From contig NZ_BAIS01000003.1 of NCBI RefSeq assembly GCF_000613345.1, forward strand, positions 1 to 64,000: a stretch of 64,000 bases of DNA, read 5' to 3'. Source of the stretch: Prevotella disiens JCM 6334 = ATCC 29426 (GTDB lineage Bacteria; Bacteroidota; Bacteroidia; Bacteroidales; Bacteroidaceae). The notes beneath the pieces are model-generated. The model did not search any database and was not told the DNA's origin. It saw only the letters and a list, made by a program, of their open reading frames with translations. A program made the position numbers and the translations under genes. Below, piece by piece: positions 17,797 through 26,583 of the stretch (the first letter of the stretch is position 1; the number at the start of each line of letters is the position of its first letter).

Positions 17797-18834
17797 TTAC
17801 ATCACTCCGTCTTCACGTAACTTCTGTTGCCATTTCCAAGCCGAAGCTAATACGTCTTCGAGTGGTGTGTTGGCTTTCCAACCTAACACCTTATTTGCTT
17901 TGGTGCAATCGCCCCATATCTTTTCAATATCTCCCTCTCTGCGTGCGCCATACTTCCAATTAAGTTTCACACCTGTAGCTTTTTCGAAAGTGGTAATGAT
18001 TTCTAAGGTAGAGTTACCACGCCCTGTTCCGATGTTGAAATACTCAATCTTGTCAGTTTCTTTGTCTAATACGCGTGTCATTGCAGCCACATGCGCTTTG
18101 GCAAGGTCTACTACGTAAATGTAATCGCGTATGCAAGTGCCGTCTTCAGTGTTGTAATCGTTTCCGAAAATAGTGAGTTGTTGGCGTATGCCCATGGCCG
18201 TTTGCGTAACATAAGGAATTAAATTGTTCGGTACACCATTAGGCAATTCGCCAATATGTGCCGAAGGGTGTGCGCCAATAGGATTGAAATAACGAAGCAC
18301 AATGCTCTTAATATTAGCTCCGCTGTGTATGTAATCGTAAATGATTTGCTCGTTTATTTCCTTTGTATTACCGTATGGAGAAGTCGCTTTTTGATGTGGA
18401 GCGTCCTCTGTAACAGGAAGATTTTCTTGATTAGGCTGACCATAAACGGTGCAAGAACTTGAGAAAATAATGCCTTTAACATTGTATTTAGGCATGAGTT
18501 CCAAAAGATTTATGAGCGAAACAACATTGTTACGATAGTACATTAAAGGCTTTTCAACGCTTTCACCTACTGCCTTTGAAGCTGCAAAATGAATGATTCC
18601 TTCAATGTTTGGATACTTTTGGAAGATTTTTTCTGTAGCAATTTTGTCTTCAAGATTGGCTTGTTCGAATGCTGGGCGCACCCCTGTTATCTTCTCAATA
18701 CCATCAAGTACTTCTATTTTTGAGTTTGAAAGATTATCAACAATCACAACATTGTAGCCTGCTTCTTGCAATTCTACCGTTGTGTGTGAACCAATAAAAC
18801 CAGTTCCACCAGTAACTAAAATTGTTTGCTTCAT
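17797..18834 (-). CDS. galE: UDP-glucose 4-epimerase
   Basis: A 345-residue short-chain-dehydrogenase-type epimerase. The NAD-binding GGTGFIGSHT is at the start, and the catalytic YxxxK is in SPYGNTKEINE; IVLRYFNPIGAHPS and IRDYIYVVDLA are typical GalE segments. It interconverts UDP-glucose and UDP-galactose for polysaccharide and LPS synthesis. A -7 box (TACCTTTG, 18921 to 18914) precedes it, and a divergent box serves the next gene. The 246-base gap to dsbD holds nothing recognisable. Confidence 0.96.
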   Translation of the reverse strand: MKQTILVTGGTGFIGSHTTVELQEAGYNVVIVDNLSNSKIEVLDGIEKITGVRPAFEQANLEDKIATEKIFQKYPNIEGIIHFAASKAVGESVEKPLMYYRNNVVSLINLLELMPKYNVKGIIFSSSCTVYGQPNQENLPVTEDAPHQKATSPYGNTKEINEQIIYDYIHSGANIKSIVLRYFNPIGAHPSAHIGELPNGVPNNLIPYVTQTAMGIRQQLTIFGNDYNTEDGTCIRDYIYVVDLAKAHVAAMTRVLDKETDKIEYFNIGTGRGNSTLEIITTFEKATGVKLNWKYGARREGDIEKIWGDCTKANKVLGWKANTPLEDVLASAWKWQQKLREDGVM

Positions 18835-18913
18835 ATTCTATTCTCGTTTATTTCCCAAGTAAATGTTTTTATTTTGTAGTGAAATGTAAGCTATTTCCAG
18901 CTTGATATAAGTG

Positions 18914-19014
18914 CAAAGGTAGTTAGATTTTACCATTTTGAGCCATAAAAGTGCTTGAAATAATTAAAAAAGGTGTGATATAAGAGTATTAAACAAAAAG
19001 TTTTCTTACCTTTG
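18914..19014. promoter_or_regulatory. Divergent promoter region galE / 19059 gene
   Basis: TACCTTTG occurs on the minus strand (18921 to 18914) facing galE and on the plus strand (19007-19014) facing the 19059 gene. The -33 elements are weak. Confidence 0.5.
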
Positions 19015-19058
19015 CGATAATTAATTTCGCATTCAAACGTTCTTGAAATACAATTATT

Positions 19059-19469
19059 ATGGAACAAACAAAGCAACAAATTGAGCGCTTTTTAAAGAAA
19101 ATTGCTCAAAAGTTTCCTACAACGGAAGAACCTACTTTAATGACAGATATTCACATTATGGTATCGCAATTTAGTGGCGACCTTATGGCTTTCAACGATG
19201 AAGGCGTGGAAATAACACGCTGTGTTGTAGAGAAATGGATTGAAAATACTGACGATGATTTCTATGAACAAGTAACTTCTTTGTTGAGATGCGAATTGTT
19301 AAAGCACAAAGATATTATTGAAAATTTTGGTATTATACAACCTTTCAACTTTGTTTTAGAAGACGAAGAAGGCGAACACATTGCTGAACTTTATTGTGAA
19401 GACAATGATACTATCATTGCAGACGGCGACTTGTTGCTGGATTGGAAGAAGACCTTGATGATTTTCTAA
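19059..19469 (+). CDS. Conserved small acidic protein of unknown function
   Basis: A 136-residue cytoplasmic protein, strongly acidic, with no signal peptide and no domain I recognise. Notable stretches are TDIHIMVSQFSGDLMAFNDEG, a central helix-rich part, and an acidic tail (FVLEDEEGEHIAELYCEDND). It starts 45 bases after a good -7 box and is followed after 35 bases by the T9SS plug gene, so they may share a transcript. Confidence 0.65.
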   Translation: MEQTKQQIERFLKKIAQKFPTTEEPTLMTDIHIMVSQFSGDLMAFNDEGVEITRCVVEKWIENTDDDFYEQVTSLLRCELLKHKDIIENFGIIQPFNFVLEDEEGEHIAELYCEDNDTIIADGDLLLDWKKTLMIF

Positions 19470-19504
19470 AGAAACTAATTCCATAAAGAAAGGAAAGGTG
19501 ATTC

Positions 19505-20761
19505 ATGCGAAAGGAGATTAGGTTTACTTTTTTGCTTATATCATTCTTTTTCTCTATTGCGACAACTGCGCAACGACACGAAATTTTGAATGAAAACATA
19601 CGTTCGTTGCAGGTGGTAGCCAATGGAGATTGGCTTTCTATGCCTATCATGGAACTTGGAAATGGAGGAATTGATATTGATTTCGATGACCTTACGCATG
19701 AATATAACCGCTATACTTACAAACTTGAGCATTGTGAAGCTGATTGGAAACCATCTACTTCATTGTTTGAAAGCGACTTTGTAGAAGGTTTTGCTGACGG
19801 AAATACGATAGAGGATGTGGAACAATCGTTGCTTACAAATACCATTTACACGCACTATCATCTTAGTATTCCGAACGAAAAATGCCGTCCAAAAATATCA
19901 GGAAACTATCGATTGACGATTTTTAATGCTGATAATGAAGCGGTTGTAAAGACATGTTTCATGGTGAAAGAACCTTTGGAGAACGCAATGGGGGTGGGTT
20001 TGAACATTACAACCAATACTGATGCAACTATCAACATGGCTCATCAGCAGGTTGAAATGGAATTGAGTTACGGTAAATACAATATTACCAATCCACAAAT
20101 GCAGTTGAAAACTATCGTGTTACAAAACCGTCGGTGGGACAATGCACGTTGGAACGCTAAACCTCAATACGTTATGAGTGATGGATTGCGTTGGAATCAT
20201 AATGCCGATTATATTTTTTTAGGTGGAAATGAATACCATAAATTCGAAATTCTTTCTACCGATGTAGCAACAACAGGCATTGACCATATCAGCTGGGACG
20301 GTCAGAATTTTCACGCTTATCCTTTCGTTGCTGTTCCACGCATGAACTATTTGTATGATGAAGATGCCAATGGAGCGTTCTTAATTCGTAATTCGGATAA
20401 TTATAATATCCATACCGAGAGCGATTACATGTTGGTACATTTCCAATTGGAATGCCCTGAACCAATAAATGGGGAGGTTTATTTAAATGGCGATTGGACA
20501 AACGATAGTTTCTTGCCTCAATACAAGCTTGATTACAATGAAGAAACAAAACGCTATCAGGCAGTTGTTCCATTGAAATTGGGCTATTATAGTTATCAAT
20601 TCTTGGTGCTTTCACCCGATGGGCGCATTACTTTTATGCCAAACGAAGGTAGCTATTTCCAAACAGAAAATACTTATCAATCCTTGGTTTACTATCGTGA
20701 ACAGGGTGGTAGAACCGATAAACTTGTTGGGTATAACTCTGTTAAGTTTAGAGCAAAATGA
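19505..20761 (+). CDS. Type IX secretion plug protein (DUF5103)
   Basis: A 418-residue secreted protein with a signal peptide (about 1-21). It fits the DUF5103 family: YKLEHCEADWKPS near the start, then TNTIYTHYHLSIPNEKCRPKISGNY in the first half, and a C-terminal Ig/E-set-like domain (VYLNGDWTN, LKLGYYSYQFLV). This family contains the periplasmic plug that closes the SprA/Sov translocon of type IX secretion. The match rests on recalled family features. PorX and PorW in the same window support a working T9SS. Confidence 0.82.
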   Translation: MRKEIRFTFLLISFFFSIATTAQRHEILNENIRSLQVVANGDWLSMPIMELGNGGIDIDFDDLTHEYNRYTYKLEHCEADWKPSTSLFESDFVEGFADGNTIEDVEQSLLTNTIYTHYHLSIPNEKCRPKISGNYRLTIFNADNEAVVKTCFMVKEPLENAMGVGLNITTNTDATINMAHQQVEMELSYGKYNITNPQMQLKTIVLQNRRWDNARWNAKPQYVMSDGLRWNHNADYIFLGGNEYHKFEILSTDVATTGIDHISWDGQNFHAYPFVAVPRMNYLYDEDANGAFLIRNSDNYNIHTESDYMLVHFQLECPEPINGEVYLNGDWTNDSFLPQYKLDYNEETKRYQAVVPLKLGYYSYQFLVLSPDGRITFMPNEGSYFQTENTYQSLVYYREQGGRTDKLVGYNSVKFRAK

Positions 20762-20790
20762 GTTTTAACAACTAAATAATAACAAACCAA

Positions 20791-22545
20791 ATGAATAGAA
20801 TTTTAATTGCATTTATGGCACTTATTTTAAGCGGTGTGGAAGCAGCTGCACAGAAAAATATAACGATTAAATTAGTAGAAACATCAGACGTTCATGGCTC
20901 GTTTTTTCCTTACGATTTCATTACGCATAAACCAAAAGCGGGGTCAATGGCAAGGGTTTCTACTTATGTGAACGAACTAAGAAAGCAAAAAGGCGAGCAA
21001 AATGTTTATCTTTTAGACAATGGCGACATTCTCCAAGGGCAGCCTATTTCGTATTATTACAACTACATTGCAACACAAAAGCAAAATATTGCTGCAAGTG
21101 TTATCAACTATTTGAAATTCGATGTTTCGGGTGTTGGTAATCACGATATAGAAACTGGACACGCTGTTTACGATAAATGGATTCGTGAAATGAATTGTCC
21201 TGCTGTTGGAGCAAACATCATTGACACCGAAAAACAAGCACCATATGTCTTACCTTATTATATTATTAAGAAGAAAAATGGCGTAAAAGTGGCTGTCATA
21301 GGTATGCTTACTCCTGCCATTCCTAACTGGTTAGAAGAGGGATTATGGAAAGGTTTGCATTTTGAAGAAATGGTTTCATCGGCTAAAAAGACCATTCAAG
21401 CATTGAAAACAAACGAAAATCCTGATGTTATCGTAGGACTTTTCCACTCTGGTTGGGACGGTGGCATCGCTACTCCTACCTATCTTGAGGACGCTTCCAA
21501 GAAGGTTGCCGAAGAAGTGGAAGGTTTCGATGTTGTCTTTTTCGGACACGACCATAAACCACGCAACATTAATGTAACCAACAAATTAGGAAAAACCGTG
21601 CTTTGTCTTGACCCTGCCAACAATGCACAGAAGGTTGCTGTGGCTACGATTACATTGAAAAAGACGAAGAAAAGCAATAAGCATGAAAAACAATATGAGG
21701 TAGTTAGCAAGTCGGGCGAGTTGGTTGATGTAACTAATCTTGCAGTAGATGAGGCTTATATGAACCATTTTGAAAAAGAAATCAATGAGGTTAAAGCGTG
21801 GGCTGACCGTAAAATAGGTAGTTTTCAGAACACCATTAGCACAAAAGATTGTTTCTTTGGCAGTTCAGCTTTCAATGATTTAATTCTCAATTTAGAACTC
21901 CAAATCACCAAAGCCGATATTGCTTTTAACGCTCCTTTGGGCTTTAACTCTTCTATTTCAGCTGGTCCTATCACTGTTGCAGATATGTTTAATCTTTACA
22001 AATACGAGAATCAGCTTTACGTTATGCGACTAACGGGCAAAGAAATTCGTAACTATTTGGAAATGAGTTATAATCTTTGGATAAATACTATGCGCTCGGC
22101 TGATGACCATTTGCTATTGCTTTCTGAAGATACTCGTGATGATTCACAACGTTTGGGGTTTAAAAATTTCTCTTTTAACTTTGATTCTGCTGCTGGAATC
22201 GACTATGAGGTGGACGTAACGAAACCATACGGCGAAAAAGTTCGCATACTAAAAATGAGCAATGGAGAGCCTTTCGACGAATCAAAATACTACAATGTGG
22301 CAGTAAATAGCTATCGTGGCAATGGTGGTGGCGAACTTTTAACAAAGGGAGCAGGCATTCCGCAAGACCAATTGAAGCAAAGAATTGTTTGGCGCAGCGA
22401 GAAAGACCAACGCTACTACCTTATGGAAGAGATTGAAAAGGCGGGTATTATGAACCCACAACCTAATCATAACTGGAAGTTTGTACCAACAGAATGGACT
22501 GAAAAAGCCGCAGTACGCGACCGTAAAATTCTCTTTGGCGAATAA
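20791..22545 (+). CDS. 5'-nucleotidase / metallophosphatase
   Basis: A 584-residue secreted enzyme of the UshA/CpdB family with a signal peptide (about 1-20). Metal-binding motifs are in order: ETSDVHGSFFP (DxH), DNGDILQG, GNHDIE, LFHSGWDGG and GHDHKPR; the C-terminal substrate-binding domain includes ITVADMFNLYKYEN and VNSYRGNGGGE. It hydrolyses nucleotides or 2',3'-cyclic nucleotides in the periplasm. Genes for NudC and a purine permease follow closely, suggesting a nucleotide-salvage operon. Confidence 0.92.
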   Translation: MNRILIAFMALILSGVEAAAQKNITIKLVETSDVHGSFFPYDFITHKPKAGSMARVSTYVNELRKQKGEQNVYLLDNGDILQGQPISYYYNYIATQKQNIAASVINYLKFDVSGVGNHDIETGHAVYDKWIREMNCPAVGANIIDTEKQAPYVLPYYIIKKKNGVKVAVIGMLTPAIPNWLEEGLWKGLHFEEMVSSAKKTIQALKTNENPDVIVGLFHSGWDGGIATPTYLEDASKKVAEEVEGFDVVFFGHDHKPRNINVTNKLGKTVLCLDPANNAQKVAVATITLKKTKKSNKHEKQYEVVSKSGELVDVTNLAVDEAYMNHFEKEINEVKAWADRKIGSFQNTISTKDCFFGSSAFNDLILNLELQITKADIAFNAPLGFNSSISAGPITVADMFNLYKYENQLYVMRLTGKEIRNYLEMSYNLWINTMRSADDHLLLLSEDTRDDSQRLGFKNFSFNFDSAAGIDYEVDVTKPYGEKVRILKMSNGEPFDESKYYNVAVNSYRGNGGGELLTKGAGIPQDQLKQRIVWRSEKDQRYYLMEEIEKAGIMNPQPNHNWKFVPTEWTEKAAVRDRKILFGE

Positions 22546-22577
22546 AACAAAGAACTGAAAAATAGAAAAATAAAGCA

Positions 22578-23354
22578 ATGAAGTGTTATTGGTTTGTATT
22601 TTGCAAAACCGACTTGGTGTTAGAAAAGACCGATATAGGCTATACGATACCACTTTCAGAAGAATGTCCCATACCATTAAAGGCGTGGTCGCAGGTGTTA
22701 AGCATTGAAGCCATGCCTGAAGGGGAAAGCGTAAAGGCGGTAAACATTGATATGCCTGTTACGAACAATCCTAAATTGGAAATGTGTGGACTAAGAGCCA
22801 GTTATTACAAGCTGAACACTGAATTTTATTTAAAGGCTGGCAAATGTGCTGAACTACTTTATTGGAATCAGAATACCCAGTTTTGTGGTGTTTGTGGCTC
22901 CCCTATGAAGTTGCATACCGAAATATCTAAGCGTTGCACCAACTGTGGAAAGGAGGTTTGGCCACAACTTTCTACTGCCATTATTGTGCTGATACATCGA
23001 GGCGAAGAGGTACTTTTAGTGCGTGCCAATAGCTTTAAAGACAACCATTACGGCTTGGTTGCAGGATTTGTTGAAACGGGTGAAACCTTTGAAGAAGCCG
23101 TACACCGAGAGGTAATGGAGGAAACTGGCATTACCATAACCAATCTTCGCTATTTCGGTTCGCAACCTTGGCCTTATCCTTGTGGTGTTATGGTGGGTTT
23201 CAATGCCGACTATGTAGCAGGCGAAATACATTTGCAACACAGCGAACTATCAAAAGGGAATTGGTTTACAAAAGATAATTTACCAAATCTTCCCGAAAAA
23301 CTATCAATAGCAAGAATGCTAATTGACCATTGGATAGAAGAAAATAACAAATAA
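22578..23354 (+). CDS. nudC: NAD+ diphosphatase / RNA deNADding enzyme
   Basis: A 258-residue Nudix enzyme. The zinc ribbon (CGVCGSPM...CTNCGKE) is followed by the Nudix box GFVETGETFEEAVHREVMEE and the NudC hallmark SQPWPYP. It splits NAD(H) into NMN(H) and AMP and can remove NAD caps from RNA. It starts 33 bases after the nucleotidase gene and is followed 28 bases later by the permease. Confidence 0.95.
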   Translation: MKCYWFVFCKTDLVLEKTDIGYTIPLSEECPIPLKAWSQVLSIEAMPEGESVKAVNIDMPVTNNPKLEMCGLRASYYKLNTEFYLKAGKCAELLYWNQNTQFCGVCGSPMKLHTEISKRCTNCGKEVWPQLSTAIIVLIHRGEEVLLVRANSFKDNHYGLVAGFVETGETFEEAVHREVMEETGITITNLRYFGSQPWPYPCGVMVGFNADYVAGEIHLQHSELSKGNWFTKDNLPNLPEKLSIARMLIDHWIEENNK

Positions 23355-23381
23355 TACATATCATTTCAATCCAACAATCTT

Positions 23382-24683
23382 ATGAAGTTTTTAGAAAAGA
23401 CTTTGGGTTTCGACCCTAAAACCATGAAGTTACGCACCGAATTAATCGCTGGCGTAACTACATTTCTCACTATGAGTTACATTTTGGCAGTCAATCCGTC
23501 AATCCTTATGTCTACAGGAATGAGTCAAGGTGCGCTCTTTACCGCTACCGCTTTGGCTTCGGCAATTGCTACTTTGCTATTGGCTTTTATGGCAAAACTA
23601 CCATTTGCCCAAGCACCGTCAATGGGATTGAATGCCTTTTTTGCTTATACGCTTTGTCAAGCAATGGGTTATTCATGGCAAAACTCATTGGCAATTCTCT
23701 TGATTGAAGGTATTGTGTTCATTTTGATTACTTTTTTCAATGTGCGAGAAATGATTTTCAATGCCATTCCTAACAACTTACGCTATGCCATTTCGGCTGG
23801 TATTGGTATGTTTATCGCCTTTATCGGACTCAAAAATGCTGAAATCATTGTGTCGAAAGAAGGCACATTCGTAGGTCTTGGAGCTTTTACTGCACCTTGT
23901 TTATTGGGTATTTTTGCCACTTTATTGAGTGGTGTTCTTATGGCACGCAATGTGAAAGGTGCTTTGTTTTGGAGCATTATCGCAGCCACTTTGTTGGGTA
24001 TCCCAATGGGCGTAACCAATATTCCGTCAGGCTGGTTGCCAGTTTCTGCTCCACAAGATATTTCGCCTATCTTCTGTCAATTCGATTTCTCTGGTTTATT
24101 GACACTTAAAACAGGATTGGTGGTATTCTCTTTGCTCATTATCAATATTTTCGACACCATCGGAACGCTCATGGGACTGGCTGAAAAGACAGGTATTGTG
24201 CGCAAAGATGGTAGCATTCCACACGTTAGCGAAGCCATGATGAGCGATGCTATCGGTACTACTTGCGGCGCAATGTTGGGAAGTTCTACCATTTCAACCT
24301 ACATCGAAAGTGCCAGCGGCATTGCTGAAGGTGGTCGTTCGGGCGTAACCTCGTTTGTGGTGGGGCTGTTGTTCATTCTTGCCTTGTTCCTTTCGCCAAT
24401 TTTCTTGCTCATTCCGAGTGCGGCAACTAGTGGTGCGCTCATCATGGTGGGTGTCCTCATGCTCGATTCTGTTAAGAAAATAAATCTTCAAGATATGACC
24501 GAAGCCTTTCCAGCCTTCATTACCATGATAACCATGGTACTTTGCTATTCAATTGCTGACGGCATTTGTCTTGGTATTCTGTCGTTTGTCATCATGAAAT
24601 TATGTACACGCCGTTGGCAAGAATTAAATTGGACTTTGTGCATTCTCTCCGTCCTCTTTGTGTTGAACTTCATTTTTGGATAA
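23382..24683 (+). CDS. NCS2-family purine (guanine/hypoxanthine) permease
   Basis: A 433-residue membrane protein of the AzgA/PbuG branch. It starts LEKTLGFDPKTMKLRTELIAGVTTFLTMSYILAVNP in the usual way, followed by PSMGLNAFFAY, FDTIGTLMGLAEKTG and SSTISTYIESASGIAEGGRSG; about 12-14 membrane helices are expected. It imports nucleobases by proton symport. It is last in a nucleotidase-nudC-permease operon and is followed by a hairpin formed from repeat units. Confidence 0.93.
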   Translation: MKFLEKTLGFDPKTMKLRTELIAGVTTFLTMSYILAVNPSILMSTGMSQGALFTATALASAIATLLLAFMAKLPFAQAPSMGLNAFFAYTLCQAMGYSWQNSLAILLIEGIVFILITFFNVREMIFNAIPNNLRYAISAGIGMFIAFIGLKNAEIIVSKEGTFVGLGAFTAPCLLGIFATLLSGVLMARNVKGALFWSIIAATLLGIPMGVTNIPSGWLPVSAPQDISPIFCQFDFSGLLTLKTGLVVFSLLIINIFDTIGTLMGLAEKTGIVRKDGSIPHVSEAMMSDAIGTTCGAMLGSSTISTYIESASGIAEGGRSGVTSFVVGLLFILALFLSPIFLLIPSAATSGALIMVGVLMLDSVKKINLQDMTEAFPAFITMITMVLCYSIADGICLGILSFVIMKLCTRRWQELNWTLCILSVLFVLNFIFG

Positions 24684-24701
24684 ACGCAAAGGTATAAAAC
24701 A

Positions 24702-24762
24702 CAAAAGAGCCTATTTGGACGCTCCAAATAGGCTCTTTTTGTGTTCAAAACAATAGGTTTTG
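24702..24762. repeat. 22-bp-period repeat array, locus 3 (3 units), also a terminator
   Basis: Units start at 24702, 24724 and 24746 with spacers ACGCT and GTGTT; the cores are GAGCCTA, TAGGCTC and CAATAGG. The first two units are reverse complements and form a strong hairpin followed by TTTTT, a plausible terminator for the permease gene. Confidence 0.8.
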
Positions 24763-24768
24763 CTTTTC

Positions 24769-24800
24769 GTAGGGGCGTGATTTTAAAATCACGCCCCTAC
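24769..24800. repeat. 32-bp perfect palindrome (REP-like)
   Basis: GTAGGGGCGTGATTTT and its exact complement form a palindrome with no loop. The same arm starts an 82-base hairpin at 49195-49276. The stop codon of the acyltransferase remnant (24797-24799) lies inside it. Confidence 0.8.
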
Positions 24801-25948
24801 AAGGTTGAAATGTTGTTTATCTTACGTTGGTCAGCTTTATAGGCGAAGAAGGTAAGCAAAAAAGTTAATAGCAACTCTAAGGCGATGACCAATAAACATT
24901 TATCGAGTTTAAACTGATAGGCATTATGGTTAAGGTGCAATAGGTCTGTACCCAATATAAGGGGAAATGGAAAGTGGAAAAGATAGATATACATTGAAAC
25001 ATTGCCTAACAAAACGAGTTTACGAGAACGGAGTAGGGTGGAAATCTTTCCCCTTTCAAATGCAAAAACATAGACGAGAGCCGCCGCTAAAAGTATATCG
25101 AACGTGTCTTTTACATCTTCATATTGACCGTAAAACATAGCGTTTCTGCCTAACCACCAACCTATTAATAAAAGTATGCAGAAAGTTTCAAGCCTTGTTG
25201 CGCTCGACTTTTCTACCCTTTCAGTAGGCAATGCACTATTAGTCTTGTGAAAAAACAAGTCGCAAAGTAATATTCCTATTGTGAAATCGAAGATACGCAG
25301 CAGCGGTGAAGCAAAGTTTAAGTCGTTGAAACGTGTGTTGGAAGCAATAAAACTGAAGAAAAGCAGGCACAAAAAGCGAAGTAAAAAGACCCCAAAGAGG
25401 TAGCTTAGTGCGAGTCTTCGGGTCGATACAAGTTGGCGATTGGAGCCGTTCTAAAACGGGATAAACAGCGTAAAGAACAAGCAAAGCCGATAGAAACCAA
25501 CCCACTCCGTTCAGTATATAGCTGAAATTAGACATGCTTGGAATTGTTTGGAGGAGGGTGAGCGACAAAGCAAACTTCGCTATGATGTTCGGAATAGCCA
25601 TGATTCCTTTGTCATTCCATAAAGTTAGAAGGGTGGTAGGCAGCATGATGAGCATCGAAAGCACATACCACCGATATAGTTTTTGCAGCTTTCGCATACC
25701 AAACCGATAACCTCGTCATGGATTCTACGTGTCCATGCACGGCTGTTGCGTGGCGAAAGACTTGTAAGTGAGTCCGAAACCCGGCATGATGAAGAAGAAA
25801 TCGACGGCTAAAGTGGCATTATGAAAACCAAATCATACCAATTTTGCGTCTGAGAATCCATGAATTCGAAGTGAGAAATCACCACCATTACCATCATAGG
25901 AAACCGCAAACCAGTCAAAGTATCAATGCGTTTTATCTTCGTTTTCAT
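24797..25948 (-). pseudogene. Acyltransferase family 3 membrane protein, degenerate
   Basis: The remains of an O-acyltransferase of about 384 residues. The start (RIDTLTGLRFPMMVMVVISHFEF, from ATG 25948) is followed by a shift near 25815-25825 (NATLAVDFFFIM lies in another frame), then two in-frame stops near 25710-25722, then YRWYVLSMLIMLP in that frame, and another shift near 25410 before LCLLFFSFIASNTRF and the C-terminal helices. Unlike the other broken genes here, these lesions cannot all be fixed by single-base additions, so real decay is likely. The family acylates surface sugars. A promoter-like TACTTTTG (26013 to 26006) remains upstream. Confidence 0.85.
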
Positions 25949-26071
25949 TTTTATCTTATTCCGTTTTAACTCACATTCCTTCAGGTTAATGTTGAAGGAG
26001 TGGCACAAAAGTACAAAATAAATTTGTAATGCAGCCTTGCAAACCTTTGTAAGCATGATAATTTATAAAAA

Positions 26072-26123
26072 AAGAGAAGTGAACTTTGAAAGTATTGTGT
26101 TGCTTTCAAAGTTCACTTCTCTT
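26072..26123 (-). terminator. tsaE terminator
   Basis: A perfect 21-base inverted repeat (26072-26092 with 26103-26123; arms AAGAGAAGTGAACTTTGAAAG) with a 10-base loop. On the minus strand a T-run follows. It lies 20 bases past the tsaE stop. Confidence 0.88.
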
Positions 26124-26142
26124 CTTATTGGTTTGGAAAGGA

Positions 26143-26553
26143 TTAGAAAGTAACTACTCGTGTGCCGTCGGGCTGTTCTTCTATCGTTACTTTTATCGTA
26201 TTTTCGGGTAGTATATCTTCTATCAACTCTGGCCATTCCAACAAACAAAGGTGGTTGCTGTAGAAATAATCTTCGTATCCCATATCGTAAACCTCTTCCA
26301 ATTTCTTGATTCTATAGAAATCGAAATGGTAAATGGGTTGCCCTTCTCGGTCGGTATATTCGTTTACGATAGCAAAAGTAGGTGAGGTGATGACATCTTC
26401 CACACCCAAAACTTCGCAAATGGCTTTGGTAAAGGTGGTTTTTCCTGCCCCCATTTTACCGTAAAAGGCAAACACTTTGTTGTCGCCGATACCTGCTATG
26501 AATTGTTTTGCCGCCTCGTGTATGGTGGCAAGGCTTTCTATTTTAATTTCCAT
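26143..26553 (-). CDS. tsaE: tRNA threonylcarbamoyladenosine biosynthesis protein TsaE
   Basis: A 136-residue P-loop ATPase. The Walker A GKMGAGKTT is followed by SPTFAIVNEY, HFDFYRI and LLEWPELI, all standard for TsaE. It works with TsaB and TsaD in making t6A37 of tRNA. It lies 30 bases downstream of porX on the same strand, so it is probably co-transcribed with it. Confidence 0.96.
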   Translation of the reverse strand: MEIKIESLATIHEAAKQFIAGIGDNKVFAFYGKMGAGKTTFTKAICEVLGVEDVITSPTFAIVNEYTDREGQPIYHFDFYRIKKLEEVYDMGYEDYFYSNHLCLLEWPELIEDILPENTIKVTIEEQPDGTRVVTF

Positions 26554-26583
26554 GCTGTTTATTTTATTTTTATTTCTTGTTGC

